DNA from: Eublepharis macularius
Lineage: Eukaryota; Chordata; Lepidosauria; Squamata; Eublepharidae
NCBI RefSeq assembly: GCF_028583425.1
Contig: NC_072791.1
Span: 11,923,868 to 11,987,867, forward strand
Direction: 5' to 3'
DNA length: 64,000 nt
Shown: one piece after another, positions 23,568 to 41,195 of the stretch
Position numbering within the stretch: position 1 is the stretch's first letter
How the letters are laid out: every line of letters begins with the position of its first letter
Position numbers and translations under genes: made by a program
The notes under the pieces: generated by a model
Told to the model about the DNA's origin: nothing
What the model saw: the letters and a program-made list of their open reading frames with translations, nothing else
Databases searched by the model: none

Positions 23568-24425
23568 TTTAAAGTTTATTTTATTACAACAAACGACTAA
23601 CAAAAGTTCACAAAAAGAAACAAAAACAGATGAATGGAAACATAGAGGGAGACATACCATTTGGACATTTTACAGAATTTCTTTAAGCTCGTTACTTAAT
23701 CAATAACTCTTCCGTAATTCCCATATCTTAACATATAACTTCGACTTTCCTGCGAAAATATCTGCATTTTTATCCCCCATATTTCAGCCTCTAATTTGTT
23801 GCCAACCTTCTAACTCTAATTTTCAAATCCACAGATCATTAGCTCTGACTTCTCATTTACAGAAAGTCCGTGAAAGGTTTCCAGATCTTATCAAAACTAG
23901 CTGTTGTTTTATCCCTCAGCAACTCCGTTAATTTTGCCATTCCCACAATCTCCAACATCTTCACTAACTGCTCATCTACTGTTGGAAGTTTATTTGATTT
24001 CCAATATTGTGCATAAGTTATTCTTGCAGCTGTTGTTATGTATCTAATCAAAATTCCAAATTAATTTTCCATTGAAATATTCACTAAACTCGATAGGCAC
24101 ATCTCTGGCTTTAATTGTAAGTTACTCTTTAATATTTTTTGCATTGTTAGGTATAGTTGCTTCCAATACTTTTTAGCAACAGGGCAGGTCCACCACATAT
24201 GGTAGAAGGAACCTTCATTTTTTGACACTTCCAACATTTATTTGACACCCCATTAAACAGCTAATTTTTGTGGGGTCATGTACCACCTATACATCATCTT
24301 GTAGAAATTCTCTTTCAAATTAGAACGTAATGTAAATTTTAGACCATAATGCCACATTTTCTCCCATTGGTCCATATGGATATTATATCCAAATTTTTTA
24401 GCCCATTTAATCATGCAGTCCTTCA
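23568..24425 (-). mobile_element. L1 LINE 3' end, minus strand, longest copy
   Basis: Minus-strand pieces include MWWTCPVAKKYW (24160-24220), AQYWKSNKLPTVDEQLVKML (23960-24030) and YKMMYRWYMTPQK. This is the C-terminal part of L1 ORF2 and its 3' end. Copies 1 and 3 lack the middle ~640 bp, so this copy preserves the ancestral state. Confidence 0.8.
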
Positions 24426-24619
24426 CTTGTATTTGTCTTTGATAATGATAGCAAGAGAGGGTTTTGTAAATGTCTCAAATCAAATGATTATCCTATATAA
24501 CGACGCAAGGGTAGTTGTGAGCATGATTCAGGAGAATCTGTTTTCCCCACACAAAGAACTGAAATGATAAATATCTGAAAACTTTTCACTGTCTTCCAAT
24601 TAACTTTTGATCCTTCCAG

Positions 24620-24699
24620 GGAAGGCCTTAAAGGCAACGATAAAATATTTGCCAAATCTTTGCAGCAGGGAGAATGCAACTTCTCTGTGGCCAGAGAAG
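24620..24699 (+). pseudogene. Stray exon-3 duplicate, copy 2
   Basis: This 80-bp exon-like segment with CCTTCCAG acceptor and GTAAGTG donor has an open frame in the same phase as exon 3 at 31088-31167. See 2632-2710. Preservation of length, phase and splice sites makes alternative use conceivable. Confidence 0.55.
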
Positions 24700-27552
24700 G
24701 TAAGTGTGGAACTGCAATTCATTGAACCTGGGTAACCGTGCTCCACCCACTCCTCCCTAGGCCAGCCTCAACCACTGGGGTGGTTAGCCCGCTTGGGGGG
24801 GGGGTGAGAATCAGCAAGCTGGGTGAGCCAATTCCTCTCCTCTTTCTTACCTGTCAGTGCACCCTTGGCCCACCTTGGAGTCAGCTACCATGCAAAGCAA
24901 CTTGAGTGATAGATGTGGATCGGACATTCTGAAGTTCGCTCTTCTCCCCTGAGTGAGTGCAAAGTATTCCCCAGATCTTGTACATTTCCCCCTGTGCACT
25001 CTTGCCCCACCACCTTGTGCCCCCTCTCCTGCCTGGTGTGCAAAGTCCCCACGGCAGGGAGCTCTTGGGCAGGGCCTCTGGCCATGCATCCACTTACCTT
25101 GGGCCATGGCCGCCCTGCCCGGGGTTGGGGTGGAGTGGGAGTGCATGGTGGGACTGGCAGGGGCAAGGTAAGGACTATGGGAGCACCCCCCCCCCAAATT
25201 TCAGGCCAGGGGACTTGGCAAACCTACTGGTATTTGTTTAAATTTGTTTAATTTCATGGTATTCCAAGACCTTTTAGGCAGGGAAAGGGAAAATAAACTA
25301 GTGATATTTCAGTGTTTTCATTTCTAAAATATTGTTCTGCAGTGTCTTTAACACATCCCACTGATTTTTGCAGTACCACTATTTGTTTAATGCCTGTTCT
25401 GGCCAGTACTGGCTTTTTCGAAGTCCCCAGGGAGGAGGGAGAAATGTACTTGAAATTGATTGTACTAATCTCATACTGTGGAATCCACCTTGAGTCTCAG
25501 TGAGAAAGGCGGACTACAAATGACAAACATAAATAAATATAACAGAGCGAATGGCCACTTTCAAGACTTCCCCTTATGTATGCATGGGAGGCTGGGGTCA
25601 GCCTGTGAAGTGGGGAGGGGAATTCTCTTTCCCCCCCTCCCCAAATATTCCTGGATTTCCATTCAGGGGCAGAAACGGAGTCAGGTTTTCTTTTGCAAAA
25701 TGGTACAGAAGTTCGAGCGGTTCTAATGATTGCCTCTTTATTTTGTTTCAATGTAAAAATAAATACATCCTCGTTCAGGGCAGATGCACAAGTGGGTCCT
25801 TTGTGCTGTCTGGAGAGTCAAGCTAAGAGTTAAAGGGAAGGAGTCTCGGTTCCTAGAGAGGCCATGAGAAAGCAAGTCACCTGACTTGCCTCAGTCACTT
25901 CCTGTGTTAAGTGGAAAAGGGGAGGAGAGGCAGCACTGGAGGACTTTTTAAAAAGAGGTAAGCAATGGACAAATATTTCCTTTGCAAAATGCCTCCCTGC
26001 TATTGGCCTGAGTAGCCAGAGGGCTCCATTGACCCCCAGGGCTTTCCTTCCTGCTCTCTGGCAGCTCCTCTTCCCTGGGGGTGGAGCGGAGTCCTTCTTG
26101 CAAGAAGGGATGCTTCTCCTGCTGTTTTTTCTCTGCGTTGGGCTCTTGCCTGCAACCTCTAGCAAAATAGCCTTTCTTTTGGTACCTCTTTATTTTATTT
26201 TATTTGTTGTACATAATTTATAGTCTGCCTTTTCTCATGAGACTCGAGGCAGATTACACAGTGCAAGCCAATATGATCAATTGCTGAGACATTCAATAAA
26301 CAATGCAATAGAAATTTGAAATTTGAAGAAGCAGAAATCTGACACAGAGCCGAAACAATGTTGAAACAAAACATAAGTCAAGGGATATAACGTATTAACA
26401 ATGTGTAGCAGCTATCTAATAGGAGCATTATTACAGCAAAAGGCATTACACAGTGGTATAAACTACAGTCCCCATCCCTTTACCAACACATTTGTGAATT
26501 ACTGTCCAGCCCTATTGCCTGAGTAAAAAGCCCTCTTTACATGTTCATCATCTGTAGGCAACAGGAGAAGACACATTCTGGCCGTGTTATGTAAGCATAA
26601 AGAAAAAGTCTCTCTCCTTCCCCACCCCTGCCAGCCCTGGTAAGTTGTGACCAAAGAGGGAGATACGTGATCAAGAAGCAGCCACGTGTTGATGCAAAAA
26701 TTTGATTCCAAAACACAGCTCCTCATAGATCCTAGGGATTTTTCCATGGGGTCCCCCAAACTCACAGGGCCATGGGCTTGTTGAGTGATATAGTGAGTTT
26801 TGGGGGACCTCATGTTAAAATGGTGAGGATCCATGAGGATTCTTGAATTCTTGTTTTTAAGCTGTGATGTGTTTAGTCTGTGCCAGCAAGGGGGCAGGGG
26901 ATGCCTTTGACTAATCTTATGTCTTCACGTGTATAACAATTTGAGTAATAGTGGACAAGTGTAGATTTTGCTGATTTTCAGTCTGGCACCTGCAGAAGGC
27001 CCTGCTCAGAGGAGCAAAGCTGCTGTGGTGGGGCAATGATAGAGACGCCGTCCCGTAATTCTTTCCCTAAGCCTGGCACTGCTGTAGTGCAGTCATATTC
27101 CCACGTGACTTTCCTGATTTTTCTTGCTGTTCTGGAATAGTAAACCTGCATTTTTGAAGGGTTCCCCTCTTCATTCGTCTATAGCTTACTGAAGGCGGAA
27201 TGCTGCCTGCAGACCTAGCACGCCTTTTCCCGGGAAACAAATCTGCAGTCTTGCAGGTGACTTCTGTAGCCTGGCGCACTTTGATTTCCTTTGCTAATGC
27301 AAGATCTTTGGCTTCTAGAATTTTGCCTGTCCTTTTAAAATTACGCACACCTCAAGCAATCTGATCCATGCTTAATGATCCTTTCTTAAGCCCTCCAGAG
27401 TCACGTGTCAGTCTTGGGTTTCTCAAATGAGCCACCGAACTCTGAAAAATCTCTACTTGCCTTTGCTTCCTTGTATGCCAAAAGTATTTGTTTATTGAGA
27501 CAATTTTTGTGCTTCCTCTCGTTTGCGTGCGTGTGTAACCTACTCTTTGCAG
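24700..27552. other. Upstream segment before copy 2 SCAN exon
   Basis: Orthologous to 2711-5554 with point differences only. It has the same GC-rich block, SINE-like tail and possible promoter-like stretch (about 25900-25965). No supported exon. Confidence 0.35.
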
Positions 27553-27650
27553 AAGATCATAGATCCAGCAGCTGCCTTGAAAAAAGTATCTGGCAGAGGA
27601 GGAAGGCGATCCACTGGTGCAGGTGGAGGCTGTTTGGAGAGGAAGGGAGG

Positions 27651-28043
27651 ATGAAGGGAGAAGTAAACTCAGTCAGTCCAGAATCAAGAAAAGGCCCTGA
27701 TGCCATGGAGGATGGGAGCAGAAGGGAACTGTGGGAAGGAACCTTGCAGAGGAGCCTGGGAGAGGATTTTCCCCACTTCAGGCACTTCCGTTACCAGGAG
27801 GCTGAAGGGCCCCGAAAGGTCTGCAGCCAACTCCACCGCCTTTGCCTCCAGTGGCTGAAGCCAGAAAGGCACAGCAAGAAGGAGATCCTGGACCTGGTGA
27901 TCCTGGACCGGTTCCTGACCATCCTGCCCCCGAAGATAGAGAGCTGGGTCAGGGAATGTGGACCGGAGAGCAGTTCCCAGGCGGTGGCCCTGGCAGAAGG
28001 GTTCCTCCTGAGCCACGCAGATGACAAGAATCCAGACCAGGAG
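27651..28043 (+). CDS. SCAN-KRAB-ZNF gene copy 2, exon 1: SCAN domain
   Basis: Start, length (131 codons) and splice sites are as in copy 1: acceptor CTCTTTGCAG ending 27552, donor GTAAGAGG at 28044. The SCAN domain spans residues ~41-122 with [36 protein letters not shown] and [10 protein letters not shown]. Differences from copy 1 include S12 for A, L82 and R87. All five exons stay in phase, giving a predicted 677-aa protein. Its finger exon ends inside a copia LTR. The product should dimerise through SCAN, including with copies 1 and 3, whose SCAN sequences are almost identical. Confidence 0.88.
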
Positions 28044-28206
28044 GTAAGAGGGATTCCTCTAGGTAGTATGTGGGGCACAGGATATGATCAGAGATATCGT
28101 CAAAATCCATACAGATGGCCCCAACTTTTTCAGACCCCACCCCCATCGTAAAACGGTTCTTTTTCTCAATAGTTTCCCCTTTGTGGGATCCCTGCTTCTC
28201 TTTCAG

Positions 28207-28249
28207 GTGCAGGAAAGCATCAACTGTTGCCTCGGAGCAGCTTTTCTAG
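28207..28249 (+). CDS. Copy 2 exon 2: 43-nt linker exon
   Basis: Encodes VQESINCCLGAAFL plus one base, identical to copies 1 and 3. TTTCAG acceptor, GTAAGATC donor. Phase 0 in, phase 1 out. Confidence 0.75.
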
Positions 28250-28479
28250 GTAAGATCAGAAGGGCTGTCCTACCCACTCGATGGCCTCTTTGAGTTTAGG
28301 TGGGCTGCTTTTATTCCCCTGTGTTTGCATATAAAAAAAATACGACAAAAACATTTCAGGTCCACTTCACCTCACCTTTGTGTCAGCAGTCATGCTGCTG
28401 AGAAGAAAGGTGCCTCCGAATGTGAAAAAATGATGATTAATGTAAATTAATGTTAAAAATTGGGAAGATGGTGTGTGGG

Positions 28480-28640
28480 GCCAATAAGAAGAGGAACAAA
28501 ATTATAAGCCTTGAGGGAATCTTATGCTGTAGTTGTTCTGGGGGACTTCAACATCCATCGAGAGGCTACCTTGTTGGGATCAGTTCAGGTTTTCAGGCCT
28601 CTATGGCAACCATGGGCCTATCTCAGGTAATAAAAAGCCC
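28480..28640 (+). mobile_element. Old CR1-type LINE endonuclease fragment, copy 2
   Basis: Orthologous to 6690-6850, with the VVLGDFNIHREA motif. It is cut off at 28640 by the Penelope insertion and resumes at about 30334. Confidence 0.6.
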
Positions 28641-30333
28641 CACAAGGCAGTGTCAACAGTGTTCTATTCCTAGATGTCGTATATAAAGTGGCAGATAACA
28701 AATTAGGTGTAATGCCATATCGGAAGCCCACTGATCGTTCGGTTTATTTAAATTACAGCTCATTTCATAGACCACAGCTTAAGCGCAATATTCCTTATGG
28801 GCAGTTTTTGCGCGTTAAGCGCAATTCATCGCTAGTGGGGGACTTTAAGAGAGAGGCAAGGAGACTGAGTAAAGCATTTGTTGCCAGGGGATATCCGAGC
28901 CAAGTAGTGAGACGTGCTTTAAGTAGAGCAGATGCAGTCCCTCGAGAGTCATTGTTGAAATTGACCAACAATAGAGAAAAAGGAGGTCCGGGATTAACAT
29001 GGGCACTTGAGTACTCCAATCTCTCGAGAGGTATAGTAAACATCATTAAGAAGAACTGGCACATTTTGAACGACATATCGGGCTGTGAAATTCCCCTAAA
29101 AATTGGCTATAGGCGCACAAAAAATCTTGGGGATCTCCTTGTTCATTCCGATTACTATAAGAAAGAGACCCAGCATAACTTACCTAGGGGACACTTTGCT
29201 TGCGGTCACTGCAACCTCTGTGACCTATGTGTCCCCATTTCATCATTTATTCATCCGGTGACCAAGCGACCATTGTATTCTAATAGCTACTCGATGTGCT
29301 CCACTGATAATGTGGTCTATATTATTAAATGTTCGTGCGCTTTAAATTATGTAGGCAGCACCACGCGATCGATCAGGGTGCGTATACAGGAGCACCTTTC
29401 AAAAATTAGAACTAAGAATATGACAGCACCTCTGGTAGAGCATTTTTCCGCCAGCACAACAACGAACGGGAATTGAGCTACTCTGTATTAGAGGTTATAA
29501 GATCCAGTTGTAGTGGGAAGGTGGAATTGTTAAGGGCAGAAGCCAAATGGATATTTAGAATGGATAGCTTGGCCCCTAAGGGTCTCAATAGTGAAATAAA
29601 TTGGGCGTCTTTTCTTTAGAGCTTAACAGTATCCATTCCCGTATTTAAGGAATCAGTATCCATTCCCGTATTTAAGGAATGGGTCTCCAAGAGGGAGTAC
29701 CCGTGCTTTATCATTTTGCACAGACAAAGAGTAGGAAATACAGTCCTGGTGATTAGTGGAATGAGATTATACGATTATGTCAGTATATTTTCTATAGGTA
29801 TTTGCGAATAGGTAACTGTGTTATATTGAGGAACAGTGGCTTGTAACATTTGTATCATTACAGTTGGTATTTTTGGCTGAATATAACATTGGCTGTGAAG
29901 AAGAACTGCCGAAACGAGCTATGTAGGAAGCTGGCGGGCTCGTTGCCAACCTCCCGGCCAACCGTTTGGGTGCATTCCAGCCCTCTGAGCCATTGCTTCC
30001 AGGATGAATGTTATTGGTTGAAGACGGGGAGGCTTCTGTCTTGCAACCTCTTGCCATATCAGCCGCTGAGCTGTTGGAATCTATTTCGATATATTTTCCA
30101 TCAAGGACTATTCAATTGAAACAACGTATTTATTGCTTTCACTGTATATAAGTTGTTTACATTGATTATAGAAACGTGTTTAATTATTGTATTCACTGTA
30201 TATAAGTTGTTTTCAATGATTATAGAGATATATATTTGTACACCTTGTAGTGTTTTTTCTGTGGGTTCCTAGGGTTTCCTTCTTGGTGTCTGATTTGGGC
30301 GGAACCCTTCCGCAATTTTTTGATTGTAGTGTA
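28641..30333 (+). mobile_element. Penelope-like element, 5'-truncated, RT end plus GIY-YIG
   Basis: A 262-codon open frame (28688-29476) starts in the end of the RT (YRKPTDRSVYLNYSSFHRPQ then LKRNIPYGQFLRVKRN, a standard Penelope block). It continues through a cysteine-rich linker (FACGHCNLCDLC, a zinc-finger-like motif seen in Neptune-type Penelope elements) into the GIY-YIG domain (VVYIIKCSCALNYVGSTTRS, IRVRIQEH). The frame breaks before the domain end and further frames continue downstream. A duplicated 27-bp block lies at 29627-29685. It is a different subfamily from the copy 1 insertion and is private to copy 2. Confidence 0.82.
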
Positions 30334-30720
30334 GTCTTATATGTGGTACTGGACTCATGCTCTCGATGTGGTGTTTTGCTCTGGGCAGGAGGATGGTGAT
30401 GTGAAGGTGGGGAGACTAAAGATGGTCCCATTCTCATGGACAGATCACTACTTGCTGGGATTTAGGCTTGCAGGGATACCAAGACTGCACAACCTGTGTT
30501 TTGCCCTCATCTAAGGAAGCCTACACAGGACCCAGAATTTCTCAATCAACGACTCTCAAATGTTCCTTTCTAGAGCAAGGTGATAGAGCACGTGGTTGGT
30601 GGAGAACTGCAAGCTTTTCAGGATGAGGCCAATAGATCAGATCCTATCCAGTCTGGTTTTAGGCTTGGTCATGGAACTGATGGATGACCTGCTCTGGGAG
30701 ATGGACAAAAGAATCGCCGC
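30334..30720 (+). mobile_element. Old CR1-type LINE fragment, copy 2, right part
   Basis: Continues the LINE broken by the Penelope element: TDHYLLGFRLAG and ELQAFQDEANRSDPIQSGFR, matching 6950-7365. Confidence 0.6.
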
Positions 30721-31087
30721 CCAGCAAAGTAGGCAGTGTTATTTCACTAATTGTATGCCTGTGTTTTTCCTTATGTGCCTGTCTTGCACACTTGCAAAGA
30801 GAGGCTTGGCTACAGTAGCTGCGATTCTATCAGTGGTGTTCGAACAGCCTGTTCCTCACATTTCTGTGAATTCTATACTGTTGGAGAAACAGGCCAGTAT
30901 TTGTCTTTGATAACAATAGCAAGAGAGAGTTTTCTAAATGTCTGGAATCAAACAATTATCCTGTATAAGCATGCAAGGGGAGTTGTGAGCTTAATCCAGG
31001 AGAATCTATTTTCCCCACGCAAAGAACTGAAATACTAAATACCTGAAAACCTTTCACTGTCTTCCAATTATCTTTTGATGCTTCCAG

Positions 31088-31167
31088 GGGAGGCCTTGAA
31101 ACCAACAATAAAATATTTGCCAGATCTCTGCAGCAGAGACAATGCAACTTCTCTGTGGCCAGAGCAG
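31088..31167 (+). CDS. Copy 2 exon 3: 80-nt linker exon
   Basis: Reads GEALKPTIKYLPDLCSRDNA...LWPEQ with the base from exon 2. CTTCCAG acceptor, GTAAGTGTGG donor. Phases match exons 2 and 4. Only about 230 bp separate it from the KRAB exon because copy 2 lacks the CR1 found in copies 1 and 3. Confidence 0.75.
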
Positions 31168-31396
31168 GTAAGTGTGGGACTTTGTGTACCACCCACCCTT
31201 CCCTAGCCTAGGAAGAACAACTTGCTCCCCTTTCATTGGCTTCTATCTGTCCGTTCGTTAGAAGGAAAAGGGAAAGGTCTGCTGGAAGTTTGAATGCTGC
31301 AAAGAAGCTTCTACTTATAGCCATTTCAACTTCATAAGGGGAAGATTTGTTCTATTGTCTGAGTAGATAGAGGAGTTTCTTTTTTCCTCTTTTCAG

Positions 31397-31523
31397 CATC
31401 TGGTAAGCTTCGAGGAGGTGTCTGTTCATTTCACTGAGGAGGAGTGGGCTTTACTGGATGCGGAAAAAAGAAGCCTTCACAAGGAAGTCATGGAGGAGAA
31501 TTTTCAGAATGTGGCCTCTCTGG
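31397..31523 (+). CDS. Copy 2 exon 4: KRAB A-box
   Basis: 127 nt, CTCTTTTCAG acceptor, GTAAGGGC donor. Encodes [32 protein letters not shown] and [10 protein letters not shown]. The start reads HLVS where copies 1 and 3 have GPVT; the rest of the A-box is canonical for the locus. Usual role: recruitment of TRIM28 and heterochromatin factors. Confidence 0.87.
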
Positions 31524-31828
31524 GTAAGGGCCCCCTTTCCCTTCCTTCCCAGCTGCTGAAGCCAGAAATCGCTCCTTTTACGAAGGACTCTCGTAGGGCC
31601 CTTCAGATGGAGATTCTGAATAGATGAGTGGGGTGGCTCCACATGCAGGCAAATGAGGGACTTCTGCATATCTAGTGTACTACCCAACTATTCATTTGTA
31701 AGCTAAAATAGTGGTTTGTAAACTCAGAGGAACACTACATGGGATATCAACAGGGTCTTCTAATGGGCCTTGCAGTGCAACCAAGGAAGCCAGCATTTTA
31801 AATAACAAAGATAATATTATTTGGATTT

Positions 31829-32245
31829 TGCTTTGCTTAGACCTCACTTGGAGAACTATGTTCAGTTTGGGGCACCACAGTTTAAGAAGGATGTTGAAAA
31901 ACTGGAATGTGTCCAAAGTAGGCCAACAAAGATGGTGAAGGTTCTGGAGATCAAGTCCTATGTGGACGGTTTGAAGGAGTGGGTATGTTTAGCTTGGAGA
32001 GAAGGCGACTGAGAGGTGATATGATAGCTGTCACATAGAGGATGGAGCAGAGTTATTTTCTGTTGCCCCAGATAGTCAGACCAGAAACAACAGGTTAAAT
32101 GAAAGCAAAAGAGTTGTTGGCTAAACAGTAGGAAGATGTTCCTGACATAACATTTCCTCAGTGGAACAGGTGGTGGGCTCTTCTTCTTTGGAAGTTTTTC
32201 AGTAGAGGCTCAATGGCTATCTGTCAGCAGTGCTGATTCTATGAC
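31829..32245 (+). mobile_element. Old CR1 3' fragment, copy 2
   Basis: Encodes RPHLENYVQFGAPQFKKDVEK. Orthologous to the right part of 13880-14757; about 0.9 kb to its left is missing in this unit. Confidence 0.65.
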
Positions 32246-32252
32246 TCATAGT

Positions 32253-32384
32253 GATTCCGCACACATTGGATAATGCACTACCAATCCTCTTTATAGATCA
32301 GTTGGAACGGATTTTTTGTGTGCAGTAGTGCACACAAATGCACACAAAGTGCATTGAAAGTGCATTATCCAACGTGTGCGGAAT
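32253..32384. mobile_element. Small MITE with ATTCCGCACAC termini, copy 2
   Basis: Orthologue of 14759-14899 with rearranged centre (CACACAAATGCACACAAAG near 32329). Confidence 0.65.
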
Positions 32385-32856
32385 CAGCCTCAGTGTGACC
32401 TTAGGAGATCATGAGCAGGGGGAACAGGAATAAATGATTCAGTGCTCTCCTCCTCAGGCTCTATCTTATTTTTATTTATTTTTTTTCCAGTTTATATTCT
32501 GCCCTCCCCATAAGTGGGCTCAGGGTTCCCAGTAATGTTGATAGCCGTTTTGGGATCAGGAAAGAATTTCCCTTCTGGCCAAATTTGCCAGGGACCCTGA
32601 GGTTTTTTTGCCTTCCTCTGGACTTAGGGCAGGTGTCACTGCTGGAGTAGATGGGATTCGCTGTAAATTTCCTTCTTTGTGCATGAGGTTCTGCTTGATG
32701 ACCCTTTGGAGCCCTTTCACCCATATTTTTCTGTTTACCCTTCATGAACACTGAATACTCAAGTCTTAATGCCTCACAGTATATGACTCCAAGTGATTCC
32801 TCTTGTTATCAAGAGTTGTTAATGGCCTTTCCCCCTTGATTCTACTTTTGTTTTAA

Positions 32857-38120
<5,264 letters not shown>

Positions 38121-38880
38121 GTAACCTTATACATTTGTGTAGTGTGAAAAGTGCTTTGCTCAGAGCTGCCATCTTACTTCCCATCAATGAATCTCCACGT
38201 TTAAAAAATCATCTTGTCACATATCAAAGAATTCAGAAAGGAGAGAAAACCTAGAAGGGCTTCTGCCAAGGTTTATGAGGGGGTTAAAGTCAGGCAACTT
38301 TCAAGGACGTTCAGGGGGAGGAAGGAGCACTTTTATATTGGTTTTAATTTGGAATTGTTTTGTAAACTGACTTAAACCATGTGCAAGCATGGGTGTAAAA
38401 TACTTCACTGCCAAAATTATTAAATAAGAAATGCTGCCACTGTGTCAACAGCTTCGGTCTTAAGCCCTGTCGCCAGGCGTCATGGAGTCCATGCAAGGGA
38501 GCAACCATGCATCACACTAAAAAGACATCAATAGGACAAATTTTAGCATCTGAAGTTTTTATGCTAAAACTGGCCTATATTTTACACCTTCTGAAATGGT
38601 TTGTTCAATTCCCACCTAAAATAGTTGAAAGACAGTTTATTATAAAATGGGGGTGTTTTGACGTATGTGTGTTATGAAGGGGTGTCGCAGATGTTAGAGT
38701 TAATACAGGCCAGGCTATGGGACAGAGACCCTTCTGGTATCTTTAGTTGTCCTGTCCATGAATATAGACAAATACCATGCTTCTTTGTTGCAGCAGAGTA
38801 TGTTATCTTGTTGAGGCAGATGTCAGTATCAAGGGATGTACCTTGAACTGCTTTAAATTGTTTCTGATGGAATGGAATTA
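38121..38880. other. 3' flank of copy 2
   Basis: Colinear with 17292-18030. No gene or strong polyadenylation signal seen. Confidence 0.35.
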
Positions 38881-39054
38881 AAGGGGTGCTGTTGGAGACC
38901 AGCTATCTCCAGAGTAGGAATAATCTTGTGGAGTTGGGCATAATCTTATCCCTCATCTTATTCGATCTCTATATAAAGCCTTTTGGAGAACTCATTTGTA
39001 ACTATGGAATTGGATGCCATCAGTATGCAGTTAATAACAACAACCACCACAACA

Positions 39055-39460
39055 ACTACCTTGAACTCAATACACCAGACATAACAGCCGTGGAAAATCG
39101 AAGAGTCTGGATAATTGACGTTGTAATTCCTGAGGATGCCAGAGGTAAAGAAAAAGAACAAGCAAAAATGATTAAATATAGAGATCTGGCAAAAGAAACC
39201 ACCCGACTATGGAAGAAGTATGCCATTGTAGTCTCCATTGTCATCGGGGCACTTAGAACCATCTCGAAAAACGTTGCAAATCATAGGGAAAATCTATAGC
39301 TTTCTGACATAACACCTACAGAACTGCAAAAAGACGGCACTACATGGAACAGCGTACATATTATGCTGACATCTGGTTGATCCTTAAGTCTCCGGTGGAA
39401 ACTTGTATCAGCTTAACAAGGCCAATCAGTAACCTCTGCTTATTGTTGATTGTGTTTTGG
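39055..39460 (+). mobile_element. R2/R4-like LINE fragment, copy 2
   Basis: Encodes YLELNTPDITAVENRRVWII then DVVIPEDARGKEKEQAKMIK. Slightly longer 5' than in copy 1, and shows the PD...D endonuclease-like pattern. Confidence 0.5.
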
Positions 39461-39465
39461 ATAAT

Positions 39466-39730
39466 TCAAATAAGAACAACAACAGCAACAGTAACATCGT
39501 TTGTTTTAATTCCTGCCCTTCAGGACAACTTAATACCACACTCAGAGCAGTTTACAAACTGTGTTATTATTATCCTCACAACAATGACCTTGTGAGGTGG
39601 GTAGGGCTGAGAAAGCTCCAAGAGAGCTGTGACTCACCCAGCTGGCTTCAAGTGGATTAGTGGGGAATCAAACACAGTTGTCCAGATTAGAATCTTGCCA
39701 CTCTTAACCATTACACCAAACTGGCTCTCC
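39466..39730 (-). repeat. tRNA-derived SINE (Sauria-like), copy 2
   Basis: Orthologue of 18425-18690; the A-box-like TGGTGTAATGG is on the minus strand near the right end. Confidence 0.6.
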
Positions 39731-40070
39731 CAGCTGCATATCTTGCTATCCAAATCACTGTGGGATGCAGTAGGGATCTTGGGTCACTGCCTGAAGCTGT
39801 GGTTAAATGTTTGAAAGCAAAAAAATTGAAAGTGAACCCGGACAAGACAGAAGTGATGCTCATAGGGAAGCCAGAGACCTTGAAAGACATTGTATTCTCC
39901 TCTTCAATAGAGTTTGTCTGACCCTTGCAGACTCACTTAAGGATCCAGCACTAGTGCTAGAAAAGCAAGTTAAGGCAGATGCAAAAAATTCTTGCCACAA
40001 ACTCAGCGTAGTCTGGAAGATGACCCCCTACCTTGACACAGCCAGTCTGCCCACCTGAGTCCATGCCATG

Positions 40071-40527
40071 TGTGTGGAACAGGCCTATTCAAGACTTAAG
40101 CTCTTGGTTGAGATGCCTGAGCTGTGGTTCAGCTGTAAGTTGTTGCGGACCTGGCTCTGGCCTACCTGAGAACCTGTCAGCAAAGAGGCTATGTCAGAGG
40201 AGCATAAGGTTGCAAGCTTTTAAGTGTTTTAGTTAGGTAGCTGTTAGCTAGGAATAGAAAGTGGTGTTTGTTTTCTCTTGCTTATTGCCTAAGAGTGCTT
40301 TATGCTCATCAAACACTCTCTGTAACTTGTATTCAATAAACTAAAAGGTATTTTGTTTCAGCCTGTGTATGGAGTCACTACTTGCAGTTCGGTACCACTC
40401 CAAAAACGAACCATGAAACTGAAAAGTTTCAGAAATAAACAGAAGAGGGGCCTTCCTACTGCCTAGGGGTCTGAGGTGACTTTGTTCAGTGCCCAAAGAA
40501 TGAGTTTGGGAGTCCCTGCTTCGTACA
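40071..40527. mobile_element. Solo LTR in old LINE, shorter orthologue
   Basis: Begins TGTGTGGAAC and ends CTTCGTACA, flanked by CCATG (40066-40070 and 40528-40532), the same site as 19684-20446. AATAAA near 40335. Confidence 0.68.
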
Positions 40528-40941
40528 CCATGGGAACATCAAGACTTGACTACTGTGATGCACTCTACATAGGCCTCCCCTCTAAGTTAACTTGGAGACT
40601 TCATTTGGGACTGAACTCTATTATCAGGATTTGAGAGAAGCATGACTATTACTCCCATTCTGCAATCGCTCCGTTTGCTACCTATCCGTTACTGGGCTCA
40701 ATTCAAGGAATTGCCTATCACATTCAAACTCTCCATGGTCTTGGTACAGCATATCTATGGAACTGCCTTTCTCCCTATGTTCCACCAAGGCAGCTTCACT
40801 CATCTGAACATGGGCAAAATCAACAGCTGCCTGTACGTGTGCATTCTTTGAGGTGGACCCCACTTTATGGAATGGCCTACCAGAGGAGGTTAGAAAAGCT
40901 CCCACTCTTCTGGCAAGAGGGTTTTCTGCTCAGATGGGAGG

Positions 40942-41195
40942 TAAAGGTAGTCCCCTGTACAAGAACCGAGTCATTACTGACCCATAGGGGGACGTCACAT
41001 CACGATGTTTTCTTGACAGACTTTTTGTTATGGGGTGGTTTGCCATCGCCTTCCCCAGTCATCTACACTTTACCCCCAGGAAACCGGGTACTCATTTTAC
41101 CGACCTGGGAAGCATGGAAGGCTGAGTCAACCTTGAGCCGGCTATTTTAACCCGGCTTCCGCCAGGATCGAACTCAGGTCGGGAGCAGAGCTATG
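40942..41195. repeat. SINE-like interspersed repeat at unit 2/3 junction
   Basis: GTAAAGGTAGTCCCCTGTAC to GGATCGAACTCAGGTCGGGA, as at 20861. Confidence 0.6.

Larger units (their letters stand above)
38881..40941 (+). mobile_element. Old CR1-type LINE RT with nested repeats, copy 2
   Basis: The RT piece LILFDLYIKPFGELICNYGI then CHQYA (the YADD region) at 38930-39030 is cut by the R4-like and SINE pieces (39055-39730). It continues CLKAKKLKVNPDKTEVMLIG to 40070, is cut by the LTR, and resumes SRLDYC(D)ALYIGLPSKLTW at 40540-40940. Decayed. Confidence 0.7.

Noticed and set aside
29875-29920. Possible third hammerhead (GAAGAAGAACTGCCGAAACGAGC) in the copy 2 Penelope tail
   Set aside because: Only CCGAAAC fits; there is no convincing CUGANGA with a stem II.
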